DNA from: an uncultured Paracoccaceae bacterium
Lineage (GTDB): Bacteria > Pseudomonadota > Alphaproteobacteria > Rhodobacterales > Rhodobacteraceae
Length of the DNA stretch: 64,000 nucleotides
Assembly: GCA_947499725.1 (NCBI GenBank)
Contig: CANMPK010000001.1
Coordinates: 1 to 64,000 of the forward strand
Direction of reading: 5' to 3'
Shown here piece after piece: positions 8,763 to 16,155 of this stretch. Under the pieces are notes generated by a model. That model was not told the DNA's origin. It saw nothing but the letters and a program-made list of their open reading frames with translations, and ran no database searches. Positions within the stretch are counted from its first letter, which is position 1. Each line of letters opens with the position of its first letter. The position numbers were made by a program, and so were the translations under genes.

Positions 8763-10121
8763 ATGTTGTTTTCTGTCGAGGGGCCTGTGTCGCGGTCAAC
8801 TGAACAAACTCCTTCCAAGCGAGAATCCGGCGTTTTGACGCCGATTCAATTGTTGGAAATCGGCATCCGAGAACAAAAAACGTTTTTGGATTTGGCGGAC
8901 CATTTGGTCAATCGCCTGCCTCCGTTTTTTGGCGCAGATCAAGCGGTGTTTGGGCAGCTTTTCCCAAGGCAGTTTTCAGTTAAAGCTGGCAGTGCTGTCG
9001 CGGCTGTAAGCAATGACAGCCCATACATTCAAAAATTGCAGGGTAAAATCAAAGTAGCCCTGCGGGGCGACAATCGCTCAACCCAGCAACTATCCCTCAA
9101 AGACGTAGATGCACAAAGTGCGCTGCCCTTTGGCCTTTTGATCCCGATGTCGTTGGGGAATGACAATCGTCCGCATGCTGTTTTGATTTCTAAATCAAGC
9201 CCTTGGAAGCCTGCAGAAATAGAGGCTGCGACCTATTTGGCGCAGGTTTATGATCATGCGTTTTGTGCTGCATTGCGCCCCAGACGATGGTCCGTCAGGT
9301 CGTTGTCAAAATGGGGGATCCGCTTTGGGGTGCTTGCGGCGGTCACAGTGTTGTTTCTTGTGCCAGCAAGGGTCAGCGTCGTTGCTCCAGCACGCGTTGT
9401 GGCGTCGGAAACAGTGACTGTCACCGCCACGATTACTGGCCGGGTTTTAGAAGTGCTCGCACAGTCTGGTGCGCCTGTTATGAAAGGCGATCCACTGTTT
9501 CGGATGGATGATCAAATTGCACGCGATCAATTGGCTGGCGCACGCCAAAATCTTGCAGTTTCATTGGCCAAACAAACAGTGTTGCAACGCCGCGCGCTGA
9601 CAGACCCTAAGGCTCGTGAAGATTTGGCAGTTGCTGAGGCTGAGGTAAAGGTGGCCGAAGTGGATGTGCAAGAAGCGCAGCATTTGCTTGAACGCCATAG
9701 CATCACGGCGCTTTCAGATGGCGAAATTTTAGGAAGCGACCTCAGCGCGTTGAAAGGCGAAACTGTTGATCTTGGCGAGCCCTTAGCGCAGATCGTGGTG
9801 CCTGGGGCCTTTGAAGTTGAAGCAGATGTGTCGGTACAAGATGGCGAACTGGTTTATCAAATGACAAGTGCAAAGGCCTTTCTGAGTGATGCACCTCTAA
9901 CCGCACGCGAACTACGTAAGCTCCGAACCCCGTCTCAACCGCGCCAAGATGAACGTGGTGGTGTCAGCTATCCAGTTCGTTTTGATCTGCCCACTGATAA
10001 CGAGGGGCTTGTGCTGGGCATGGAAGGATCAGTTCAGATTTACGGAGACGAAAGGCCATTGATCTACACATTGTTGCGCCGACCGATCATCTGGGTACGA
10101 ACGCGTCTGCCTGTATGGTGA
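8763..10121 (+). CDS. GAF-like domain protein with one TM helix and periplasmic HlyD adaptor domain
   Basis: A 452-residue inner-membrane protein. Residues about 30-170 look like a cytoplasmic GAF-type sensor domain (LADHLVNRLPPFFGADQAV through YLAQVYDHAFCAAL). A single membrane span follows (WGIRFGVLAAVTVLFLVPAR, about 183-203), then a periplasmic biotinyl-lipoyl/HlyD region with a helical hairpin and a second half-motif near HSITALSDGEILGSDLSAL. The first ATG (8763) has no clear ribosome site. A GTG at 8787 preceded by GAGGGG is a credible alternative start. Its 3' end overlaps the M50 gene by 7 bp, so the two are co-translated. It probably couples a cytoplasmic signal or substrate cue to the export assembly; that function is inferred. 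Confidence 0.82.
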   Translation: MLFSVEGPVSRSTEQTPSKRESGVLTPIQLLEIGIREQKTFLDLADHLVNRLPPFFGADQAVFGQLFPRQFSVKAGSAVAAVSNDSPYIQKLQGKIKVALRGDNRSTQQLSLKDVDAQSALPFGLLIPMSLGNDNRPHAVLISKSSPWKPAEIEAATYLAQVYDHAFCAALRPRRWSVRSLSKWGIRFGVLAAVTVLFLVPARVSVVAPARVVASETVTVTATITGRVLEVLAQSGAPVMKGDPLFRMDDQIARDQLAGARQNLAVSLAKQTVLQRRALTDPKAREDLAVAEAEVKVAEVDVQEAQHLLERHSITALSDGEILGSDLSALKGETVDLGEPLAQIVVPGAFEVEADVSVQDGELVYQMTSAKAFLSDAPLTARELRKLRTPSQPRQDERGGVSYPVRFDLPTDNEGLVLGMEGSVQIYGDERPLIYTLLRRPIIWVRTRLPVW

Positions 10122-12223
10122 ATTTCGATTACGAAAAGCTACCGCCGCTGCGCGAGGATCTGGATATCCAGCTGCGTAGAGAAGGCGGTGAAACGTTTGC
10201 ACAACTCTATGATCCTTTGCGACATAGATATTATGATTTGACGGCAGCGAGCACGCAAATGCTGCGCTTTTGGCGCCTAGGCCAAGGCGAGGCCGTGTTG
10301 TCTGAGGTTCAGAAAAGCAATCGCGCGATGTCCCTGACCCAAACGGACTTGGACGTTTTCCAGCGCTTCTTGACGGCAAACAACCTTGTGCGTTTGGGCA
10401 GTAGTACTGAATTCCTAAAAAAACAGCGACAACAGGCGTCGTCTTTTCGCGCGCGGTTCGGCAAGCTGATGTTTTTCCGTTTTGATCTAGGAAACCCAAC
10501 GCGCGTTCTAGAGTGGGCCTATCCTTTTGGTGCACTTTTTTATCTTCGGTTTTTCACAATTCTAAGCCTTGTTGCTCTGTGCGTTGGCGGGTGGATTATC
10601 GCCTCGGCACCATCTGTGATCACGGAGCACCTTGTCTCTTTAGGGTCGCTGCAAGGGGGGCTTTCTCTTGTCTTGGCGGCAGTCATTGGAAAGATGGTTC
10701 ACGAATTAGGACATGCGTTTCAAGCGTTGCGATTGGGTATCCCCGTGTCTCGCTGTGGCGTGATGTTCATGTTGGCGATCCCCTTGCCATTCACCGAAAT
10801 CACGGATGCTTGGCGATTGCCAAATCGTGGCGAACGGATGCGTATTGCAGCAGGTGGCATACTCGCGGAGTTGGGCTTGGCCTGTTGGATGATCTTGCTA
10901 TTTGCTTTCTTACCAAATGGAGATCTGCGCACGCTTGTCTTTTCAATGGCGACACTGTCGATATTGCTAAGCCTGCTGGTAAACCTCAATCCTCTCATGC
11001 GCTTTGATGGATATCACATGCTGTCGGATTTGACTGGATTTAAGAACCTTCAATCGCGCAGCAATGCAATGGGGCGCTGGTACATGCGCCGTGTTTTATT
11101 TGGCTTAAAGGATAATATGCCGGAGCCTTTGGCGCGGGACGAGGCGACTTTTTTAATTGGGTTTGCTTATGGTGTCTGGGTCTATCGGTTGTTTTTGTAC
11201 CTTGGGATTGCAACCTTGGTTTACCTTTTTTTACCAAAGGTTCTAGGCGCCCCAATTGCGGTAACGGCGCTTATCTTGTTTGTCGCAATCCCAATTGTCA
11301 CAGAAGTTAAGGTCTTAGCGAGGAGAGCAACAGAAATGGTTCGGACGTTACGAGCTTGGTTCACAGCCCTTTGCTGTACAGCACTTTGTGCGGCGGCTTT
11401 CGTACCTTATTCCAAAACTCACAAAGTGCCTGCACGTCTTGTGCCACATGAAACCGTAACGTTGGTTGCCCCGCGGGATGCCGTCGTTCGGGCGCTCCAT
11501 TTCGTGCCGTCAGAGTTGCCGATAGAATTAACAGCAGGCAAAGCGTTATGGTCTCTGGAAGATCCGAATTTGAACTTTCAAATCGAACGCGCCACTTCTG
11601 AACATGAACGTATTTCGCGGCAACTATCGAGGCGTTCTGGTTCGGATCTTGTCTTGGCGCAATCGACTATTCTTGCAGAACAAGCAGATCTGCTGAAGGC
11701 GCGTATAGAAGAGGCGCAAACCGCTAAGGCGCAGCTTGAAATAAAGGTCCCTTTTTCGGGAACCGTTTCAGAACAAGCCAGCCTTATTCAGATCGACATG
11801 CAACTCGGAGCGGGAACCCCTTTAGCCCAAGTTTCTGATTTCGAAAAACGGCTTGTCCAAGCAATCATCCCAAGTGATTTACGACGTGAAATGGATACGG
11901 AGGCGGATCCAAAGTTCGTGAGCCTGGGGCGCGGTATTATTCTACATGACCTGCAAGTTGACACCGTCGAAAAAAGCAGAGTTGGCCCACTAGAAGAGTT
12001 GGAGTTTTTGCGATCCTTTGGAGGGGAAGTTGCCGTTTCCGCCAACGAATCAACAACACCGCAGGGTGTTTGGCATCGGCTTCAAACCTATCCCGTCTTA
12101 GGTGCGGATCTTCCGCAGATTGTGCTAAGCGGGCATCTGCATATCAAATCCCTTCCGCAAAGCTTGGCCAAGCGTATGATAACGCAAATCAAGATTGTCG
12201 CGATTTCTGAAGCGTCGTTTTAG
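10115..12223 (+). CDS. PqqD-like / M50 site-2-type metallopeptidase / HlyD-tail membrane protein
   Basis: A 702-residue polytopic membrane protein with three recognisable parts. Residues about 15-95 resemble the PqqD-like winged helix (QLYDPLRHRYYDLTAASTQM). Residues about 140-410 form an M50 zinc-protease core, with the metal motif H196-E-L-G-H200 and the second motif N292-P...D298-G (NPLMRFDGYHM), both intact, among several membrane spans. After a last span near residue 430 comes a periplasmic HlyD/lipoyl-like tail with a helical hairpin (about 445-600) and the half-motif KVPFSGTVSEQASL. It overlaps the GAF-HlyD gene by 7 bp. In place of an ABC exporter this may be the inner-membrane unit of the adhesin export system, and it could also clip the substrate. 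That is inference from context. Confidence 0.85.
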   Translation: MVNFDYEKLPPLREDLDIQLRREGGETFAQLYDPLRHRYYDLTAASTQMLRFWRLGQGEAVLSEVQKSNRAMSLTQTDLDVFQRFLTANNLVRLGSSTEFLKKQRQQASSFRARFGKLMFFRFDLGNPTRVLEWAYPFGALFYLRFFTILSLVALCVGGWIIASAPSVITEHLVSLGSLQGGLSLVLAAVIGKMVHELGHAFQALRLGIPVSRCGVMFMLAIPLPFTEITDAWRLPNRGERMRIAAGGILAELGLACWMILLFAFLPNGDLRTLVFSMATLSILLSLLVNLNPLMRFDGYHMLSDLTGFKNLQSRSNAMGRWYMRRVLFGLKDNMPEPLARDEATFLIGFAYGVWVYRLFLYLGIATLVYLFLPKVLGAPIAVTALILFVAIPIVTEVKVLARRATEMVRTLRAWFTALCCTALCAAAFVPYSKTHKVPARLVPHETVTLVAPRDAVVRALHFVPSELPIELTAGKALWSLEDPNLNFQIERATSEHERISRQLSRRSGSDLVLAQSTILAEQADLLKARIEEAQTAKAQLEIKVPFSGTVSEQASLIQIDMQLGAGTPLAQVSDFEKRLVQAIIPSDLRREMDTEADPKFVSLGRGIILHDLQVDTVEKSRVGPLEELEFLRSFGGEVAVSANESTTPQGVWHRLQTYPVLGADLPQIVLSGHLHIKSLPQSLAKRMITQIKIVAISEASF

Positions 12224-12239
12224 CGTTGTGAAGCCAAAA

Positions 12240-12259
12240 AACCCGCCAAAACTGGCGGT
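12240..12259 (-). terminator. Rho-independent terminator of the acetate operon
   Basis: On the minus strand CCGCCA, a 4-nt loop, TGGCGG and then GTTTTTT form a GC stem with a U-tract just after the exonuclease stop codon. On the plus strand the hairpin lacks a U-tract, so it mainly serves the minus-strand operon. Confidence 0.75.
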
Positions 12260-12273
12260 TGCCTATGGTTCAG

Positions 12274-13701
12274 CTATGGGGCCACACGTTCATCGTTGAG
12301 ATCACTCAAAAGCCGACGATGCTTGCGCGTTTCCGACATTAGGTCCCCGAAAGTTGTAATCCCCTTTCCCTGCAATAGAGGGAGCAGCTTCAATACCGCT
12401 TCGGCTGTCGCCTGCGCATCGCCAAGTGCCGTGTGGCGGAGCTCAAAAGGCAACTCGATGGCCAGCCGCTGGCAGAGCGCATCTAGCGTGTGATCTGCCG
12501 TCGTACCAAACACCACGGCAGACAAAAGCACTGTGTCGAGAACAGGATGATCCCATGTTACGCCAATCGTTTGCTCGTGGCGGCGCAAGAGCCCGAGATC
12601 AAAAGGGGCATTGTGCGCCACCAAAACCGCTCCACGGGCAAACTTATGGAAGTCGAGCCCAACTTTTGCGATGTCGGGGGCTGTTTTAACATGCGCATCC
12701 GTCACCCCATGAATACGCGTAGAGGCGGCTGGAATAGGGCGGCCAGGATTGACTAAAGCATCGACTTGTTCACCTTCGACGAGACGCCCGTTCAGGATCC
12801 GCAGCGCTGCAATCTGTACAATTTCATCTTCTTTGACCGACAATCCCGTGGTCTCTGTATCAAAGACCACCAGCGGAAGATCTACCAGCTTGGTATCGTA
12901 AAGCTCGGCCGCTGCGCGACTTTCAAGTAGACCAAAATCGAATACGAGAGAACGATGATCATCAGCGTCGACCTCGTGCCGCTCGAGATCAATGAAGATC
13001 ATATCGCCATCCTCCCCCAGCGGCTTCAGATGTGCCGTGAATGTCGTCAGGTGGTGAATGTCCATCAGCGTGAAGGCTTCCTTGCCAGCGCTGCACTGTG
13101 GCTTTGATTTTGCGGCGTCAAAAGCGGCAAGGTCGAAATAGTCTGACAATGGGGCTTTAAGGCGCGGTGGAGCGATCTTTGCAAGGATATCCGCGGCCTG
13201 CGCATCGTAAAGAACAACCTCTCCGATCGCATTGACGAGGATTGTTGCGATGGGAATTTCACTTAGGAGTGCGGTGAGGCGGCGGCGCTCTTCACGCAGC
13301 TGCTCGGTTTCCTGAGAGACATTCGACTGGATGGTCTCCAAGGAGGCGTCCATGGCTTGCGAAACCGCACGTGCCGCTGGCGCTAGATCGCCGAGATACC
13401 GCGCAGCGTCATCCGTGATTTCCGCATCGACGCCGGCTTTTGCGCGCAAAAGCAAGCTGGTCGAAAGTTCATCAATGGGTTGGGCGACATGCTCATCAAA
13501 AAGAAACCAGATGCCCGCCAAAAACCCTACGTTCAGAAAGCCGAAAATAAGGAAAGCTGTTGTGAATGGCGCTGTTGGAAGCGTTTGATCCGCGCGCGCC
13601 CAAGCGAATACCAATGCCACTGCCGCAAGGGCGACAGCGCCCGCTGCCATAAAGCCAAAGAAAAGGAAAATCCGAAGGCGAAGGGACAGGCGCGCAAGCA
13701 T
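12274..13701 (-). CDS. Membrane-anchored PAS-like / DEDDh 3'-5' exonuclease
   Basis: About 475 residues. Two N-terminal membrane helices (IFLFFGFMAAGAVALAAVAL and TAFLIFGFLNVGFLAGIWFL) are followed by a HAMP/coiled-coil linker, a PAS-like sensor region (ALLSEIPIATILVNAIGEVV) and a C-terminal DnaQ-type exonuclease. The exonuclease motifs are complete: Exo I FDTETTGL, Exo II AHNAPFDLGLL, Exo III HTALGDAQATA. The ATG at 13701 lies 2 bp after the upstream stop; a longer TTG start at 13758 would overlap that gene. It is the last gene of the acs/actP operon. Exonucleases of this family recur beside ActP-type symporters and DUF294 proteins. A role in nucleotide or RNA turnover tied to acetate metabolism is possible but unproven. 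Confidence 0.85.
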   Translation of the reverse strand: MLARLSLRLRIFLFFGFMAAGAVALAAVALVFAWARADQTLPTAPFTTAFLIFGFLNVGFLAGIWFLFDEHVAQPIDELSTSLLLRAKAGVDAEITDDAARYLGDLAPAARAVSQAMDASLETIQSNVSQETEQLREERRRLTALLSEIPIATILVNAIGEVVLYDAQAADILAKIAPPRLKAPLSDYFDLAAFDAAKSKPQCSAGKEAFTLMDIHHLTTFTAHLKPLGEDGDMIFIDLERHEVDADDHRSLVFDFGLLESRAAAELYDTKLVDLPLVVFDTETTGLSVKEDEIVQIAALRILNGRLVEGEQVDALVNPGRPIPAASTRIHGVTDAHVKTAPDIAKVGLDFHKFARGAVLVAHNAPFDLGLLRRHEQTIGVTWDHPVLDTVLLSAVVFGTTADHTLDALCQRLAIELPFELRHTALGDAQATAEAVLKLLPLLQGKGITTFGDLMSETRKHRRLLSDLNDERVAP

Positions 13702-13703
13702 CG

Positions 13704-14222
13704 TCAGGCCGTGCAAACCAGAGTGAGGATTGGATCTTCTATAGGCATCTTCTGCCAATCCGCATTCGAAATGGTTCCATCATCCTCAAAAACAGCCCCG
13801 TCAATCAGTATCGCTGATCGGGCCTCTTTGCAGTCAAAGAGCATGGGCGCTTGATTGACAGGCGACCAACGCCCGAAAAAATAAAGATCCGCAATTCTCT
13901 GAGCAGGGATGTTTTCGTTCTTGCGAAGCGTTGCCACGTCAACAGCAACGAAGCGCTTAGTATAGGGCACAGCCTGCGTCCAAGGGCGCATCCAGCTTTG
14001 CTCTTCAACCGTTGAAGCAATCTCAACGCCTTCTGGCAAACGCTCGGCCGTGCGATCAAACCAAGTGTATTCGTTGGAAATTGTCATGCCGATCATACCG
14101 GCACCCGCGGCAATGGGCATGATCCACTTGGGCAAACGCCGTCCAATTGCAATGTTGATCAACATGGCCACGCCTGCACAGGCGATCCCAGCGAAAATGG
14201 TTGCGATAAGTTCAATAAACAT
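13704..14222 (-). CDS. Conserved hypothetical membrane protein (172 aa)
   Basis: I do not recognise a named family. Two N-terminal hydrophobic helices (FIELIATIFAGIACAGVAML and LPKWIMPIAAGAGMIGMTIS) separated by a basic turn are followed by a soluble domain of about 120 residues (RFVAVDVATLRKNENIPAQR; DLYFFGRWSPVNQ). The start lies 3 bp after the stop of the DUF294 gene and the stop 2 bp before the exonuclease ATG, so it is tightly packed in the acetate operon and probably translationally coupled. It may be a small membrane partner of the exonuclease or of the symporter; there is no motif to decide. Confidence 0.75.
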   Translation of the reverse strand: MFIELIATIFAGIACAGVAMLINIAIGRRLPKWIMPIAAGAGMIGMTISNEYTWFDRTAERLPEGVEIASTVEEQSWMRPWTQAVPYTKRFVAVDVATLRKNENIPAQRIADLYFFGRWSPVNQAPMLFDCKEARSAILIDGAVFEDDGTISNADWQKMPIEDPILTLVCTA

Positions 14223-14225
14223 GGG

Positions 14226-16046
14226 CTATCCTAACGCGCCTTTGCCAGATCCGGCAGCTGATTGCATGGTTTTGACAACAACAAACGCATCGCGCAAATG
14301 GCTGCGTTCAAAGTCAGAGAGATCGGAGGGATCAAGGTAGTTATCAGGCGTCTCGCCTAATTTTATCTGCGTGGCCTGATGTTCCAATCGCGTCATCGCG
14401 ATGAGGTCGTAGGCATCCAATAGATCATCGCCACCGGATTTGGAAAGTAATCCGCGCTTCACTGCCGCCTCAAGACGCGCCCGTGTGGAAACCTGTGTCA
14501 CTTGCCCCTCCAACGCATAGATGCGGCCAAGATCGACGACGGGCACAACGCCATTGTGTTTGAGGTCCAGCTGATTGCGATGGTCGCCAGAGCGGATCGT
14601 CGCCAAACCGCGCAGCAATCCAAGCGGCGGATGATGTTTCAAAGAGTTCGACACCATGTGGGCCGTGAAGATCGAATTTTCGGCAGCGGCCTTTAATGTG
14701 TCTATGTGGAGACCTTCAAAAAGGCTTTCGTCGCCGCCAATGGCCCGCAAATCGAACATGACAGAGGCCAGCATTTGGGCTTCGTGATCTGGCGTCGCGA
14801 TCCAGTCGCGGAAATACCCCTGCCAGATCGACAAGGGCTGACACCATCGCGGGTTGGTCGCCATCATGTTGCCAGGGCAATAGAAGTACCCGCAAGTATC
14901 CAGACCGTCGCTGACAAATTTGGCTAGGGCCTCAAAGTAGGGCATGTCACTTTTCGTGACCGCGTCGGACAGGATCAGACAATTGTCTTGATCAGACACA
15001 CCAGTCTGTTCTTGCCGTCCCTGACTGCCGCAGGCGAGCCAAACATATGGCACGGGCGGTTTGCCCAGCGTGTCTTCGGCCAAAGCAAGCAAGCGGCGCG
15101 TCACAGTATCCGCGATGTCGGTGATCAGTCGGGTGACAACCTCATGCCGATTGCCGGCGTCCACCAGCTGAACAAGAAGCTGTGGTATGTCGCCGGTAAC
15201 ATGGGCCATCTGCTCGGCAGTTGTCGCCTTGGCGATGCGCCCAACCAAATCAGCCGAAGTCACCGTCAGGGCGCGCGTTAAATCGGTCTGGGTGATGATG
15301 CCAACAAGCTTGCCGTCTTCCAAAATCGGAATGCTGCCAACGCCTTGTTCGACCATCAAATGCAAAGCATCTGTGATCAATTCAGATGGACCAAGCGTCA
15401 ACACTTCCGATGTCATGATGCTCGCAATCTCATCTGTGGTCTCTTTACCGTCGACAATCACGCGGCTGTTCATGTCGCGCAGGGTCACCAGTCCTTTTAA
15501 GTCCACCCCATCTGTGATGCAGATCGTCGAAATACGGCGATCTCGCATTATGCGTGCGGCCTCTCGAATGGAGGTTTCTGGCGCGCAAGTCACCGGATTC
15601 GCCGTCATCCAGCGCTCTACAGGCGTTGTTGTCGGATCAGATTGCGCCGGTGCCGGCGGACGTCTGCGATCAAAGAATTTGGCCACTGCGCTGTGGGCTT
15701 TGATCAACGCGTAAAACTGGTTTTTGGGTACAGCGATCAAGGTCGCTTTGGATACCGAAACGGCCGTACGGGTCGATGTTTCGCCGCGCAGCAATGCCCG
15801 TTCACCAAACGAGTTGCGTGGACCAAGTAAAGAGAGCTGAACGCCGATCTCGTCGGTGATCTCAACCTCGCCGGCAGCGATAATGTAAAGGTGGGTGGCT
15901 GTGTCACCGACAGAATACACGACATCATTGGCCGAGAACTCTTGCGCCTGACAGGCCTGTGCAAGTGCCTTCAAATCGAGTTCAGGCAAGCTGTCATAGG
16001 GATGCACAGATGCGATGAACTGGATCAAATTTATAGGAAGAGACAT
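14226..16046 (-). CDS. cNMP-binding / CBS pair / DUF294 nucleotidyltransferase signalling protein
   Basis: 606 residues from the ATG at 16046 (AGAAGGGCC upstream); the open frame extends further but without support. Domains in order: cyclic-nucleotide-binding fold (about 20-135, FGERALLRGETSTRTAV), two CBS repeats (about 145-265, VERWMTANPVTCAPETSI and IMTSEVLTLGPSELI), a GlnD-like nucleotidyltransferase (about 300-430; GSQGRQEQTG...DQDN is the active-site pattern) and a helical substrate-binding C-terminal domain. The family senses adenine nucleotides through CBS and may nucleotidylate a partner protein. It lies between the actP-type gene and a hypothetical gene in the acetate operon. A role in controlling uptake or Acs activity is plausible; the target is unknown. 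Confidence 0.88.
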   Translation of the reverse strand: MSLPINLIQFIASVHPYDSLPELDLKALAQACQAQEFSANDVVYSVGDTATHLYIIAAGEVEITDEIGVQLSLLGPRNSFGERALLRGETSTRTAVSVSKATLIAVPKNQFYALIKAHSAVAKFFDRRRPPAPAQSDPTTTPVERWMTANPVTCAPETSIREAARIMRDRRISTICITDGVDLKGLVTLRDMNSRVIVDGKETTDEIASIMTSEVLTLGPSELITDALHLMVEQGVGSIPILEDGKLVGIITQTDLTRALTVTSADLVGRIAKATTAEQMAHVTGDIPQLLVQLVDAGNRHEVVTRLITDIADTVTRRLLALAEDTLGKPPVPYVWLACGSQGRQEQTGVSDQDNCLILSDAVTKSDMPYFEALAKFVSDGLDTCGYFYCPGNMMATNPRWCQPLSIWQGYFRDWIATPDHEAQMLASVMFDLRAIGGDESLFEGLHIDTLKAAAENSIFTAHMVSNSLKHHPPLGLLRGLATIRSGDHRNQLDLKHNGVVPVVDLGRIYALEGQVTQVSTRARLEAAVKRGLLSKSGGDDLLDAYDLIAMTRLEHQATQIKLGETPDNYLDPSDLSDFERSHLRDAFVVVKTMQSAAGSGKGALG

Positions 16047-16155
16047 CACTTGGCCCTTCTGGCACATATCCTGCCCATTCAGATTGAACGGGCACACATT
16101 CAGTAAGCGTTTTGGGGGAACACCGCCATCCAAGAGACGGCGGTGTTCTGTCTTT

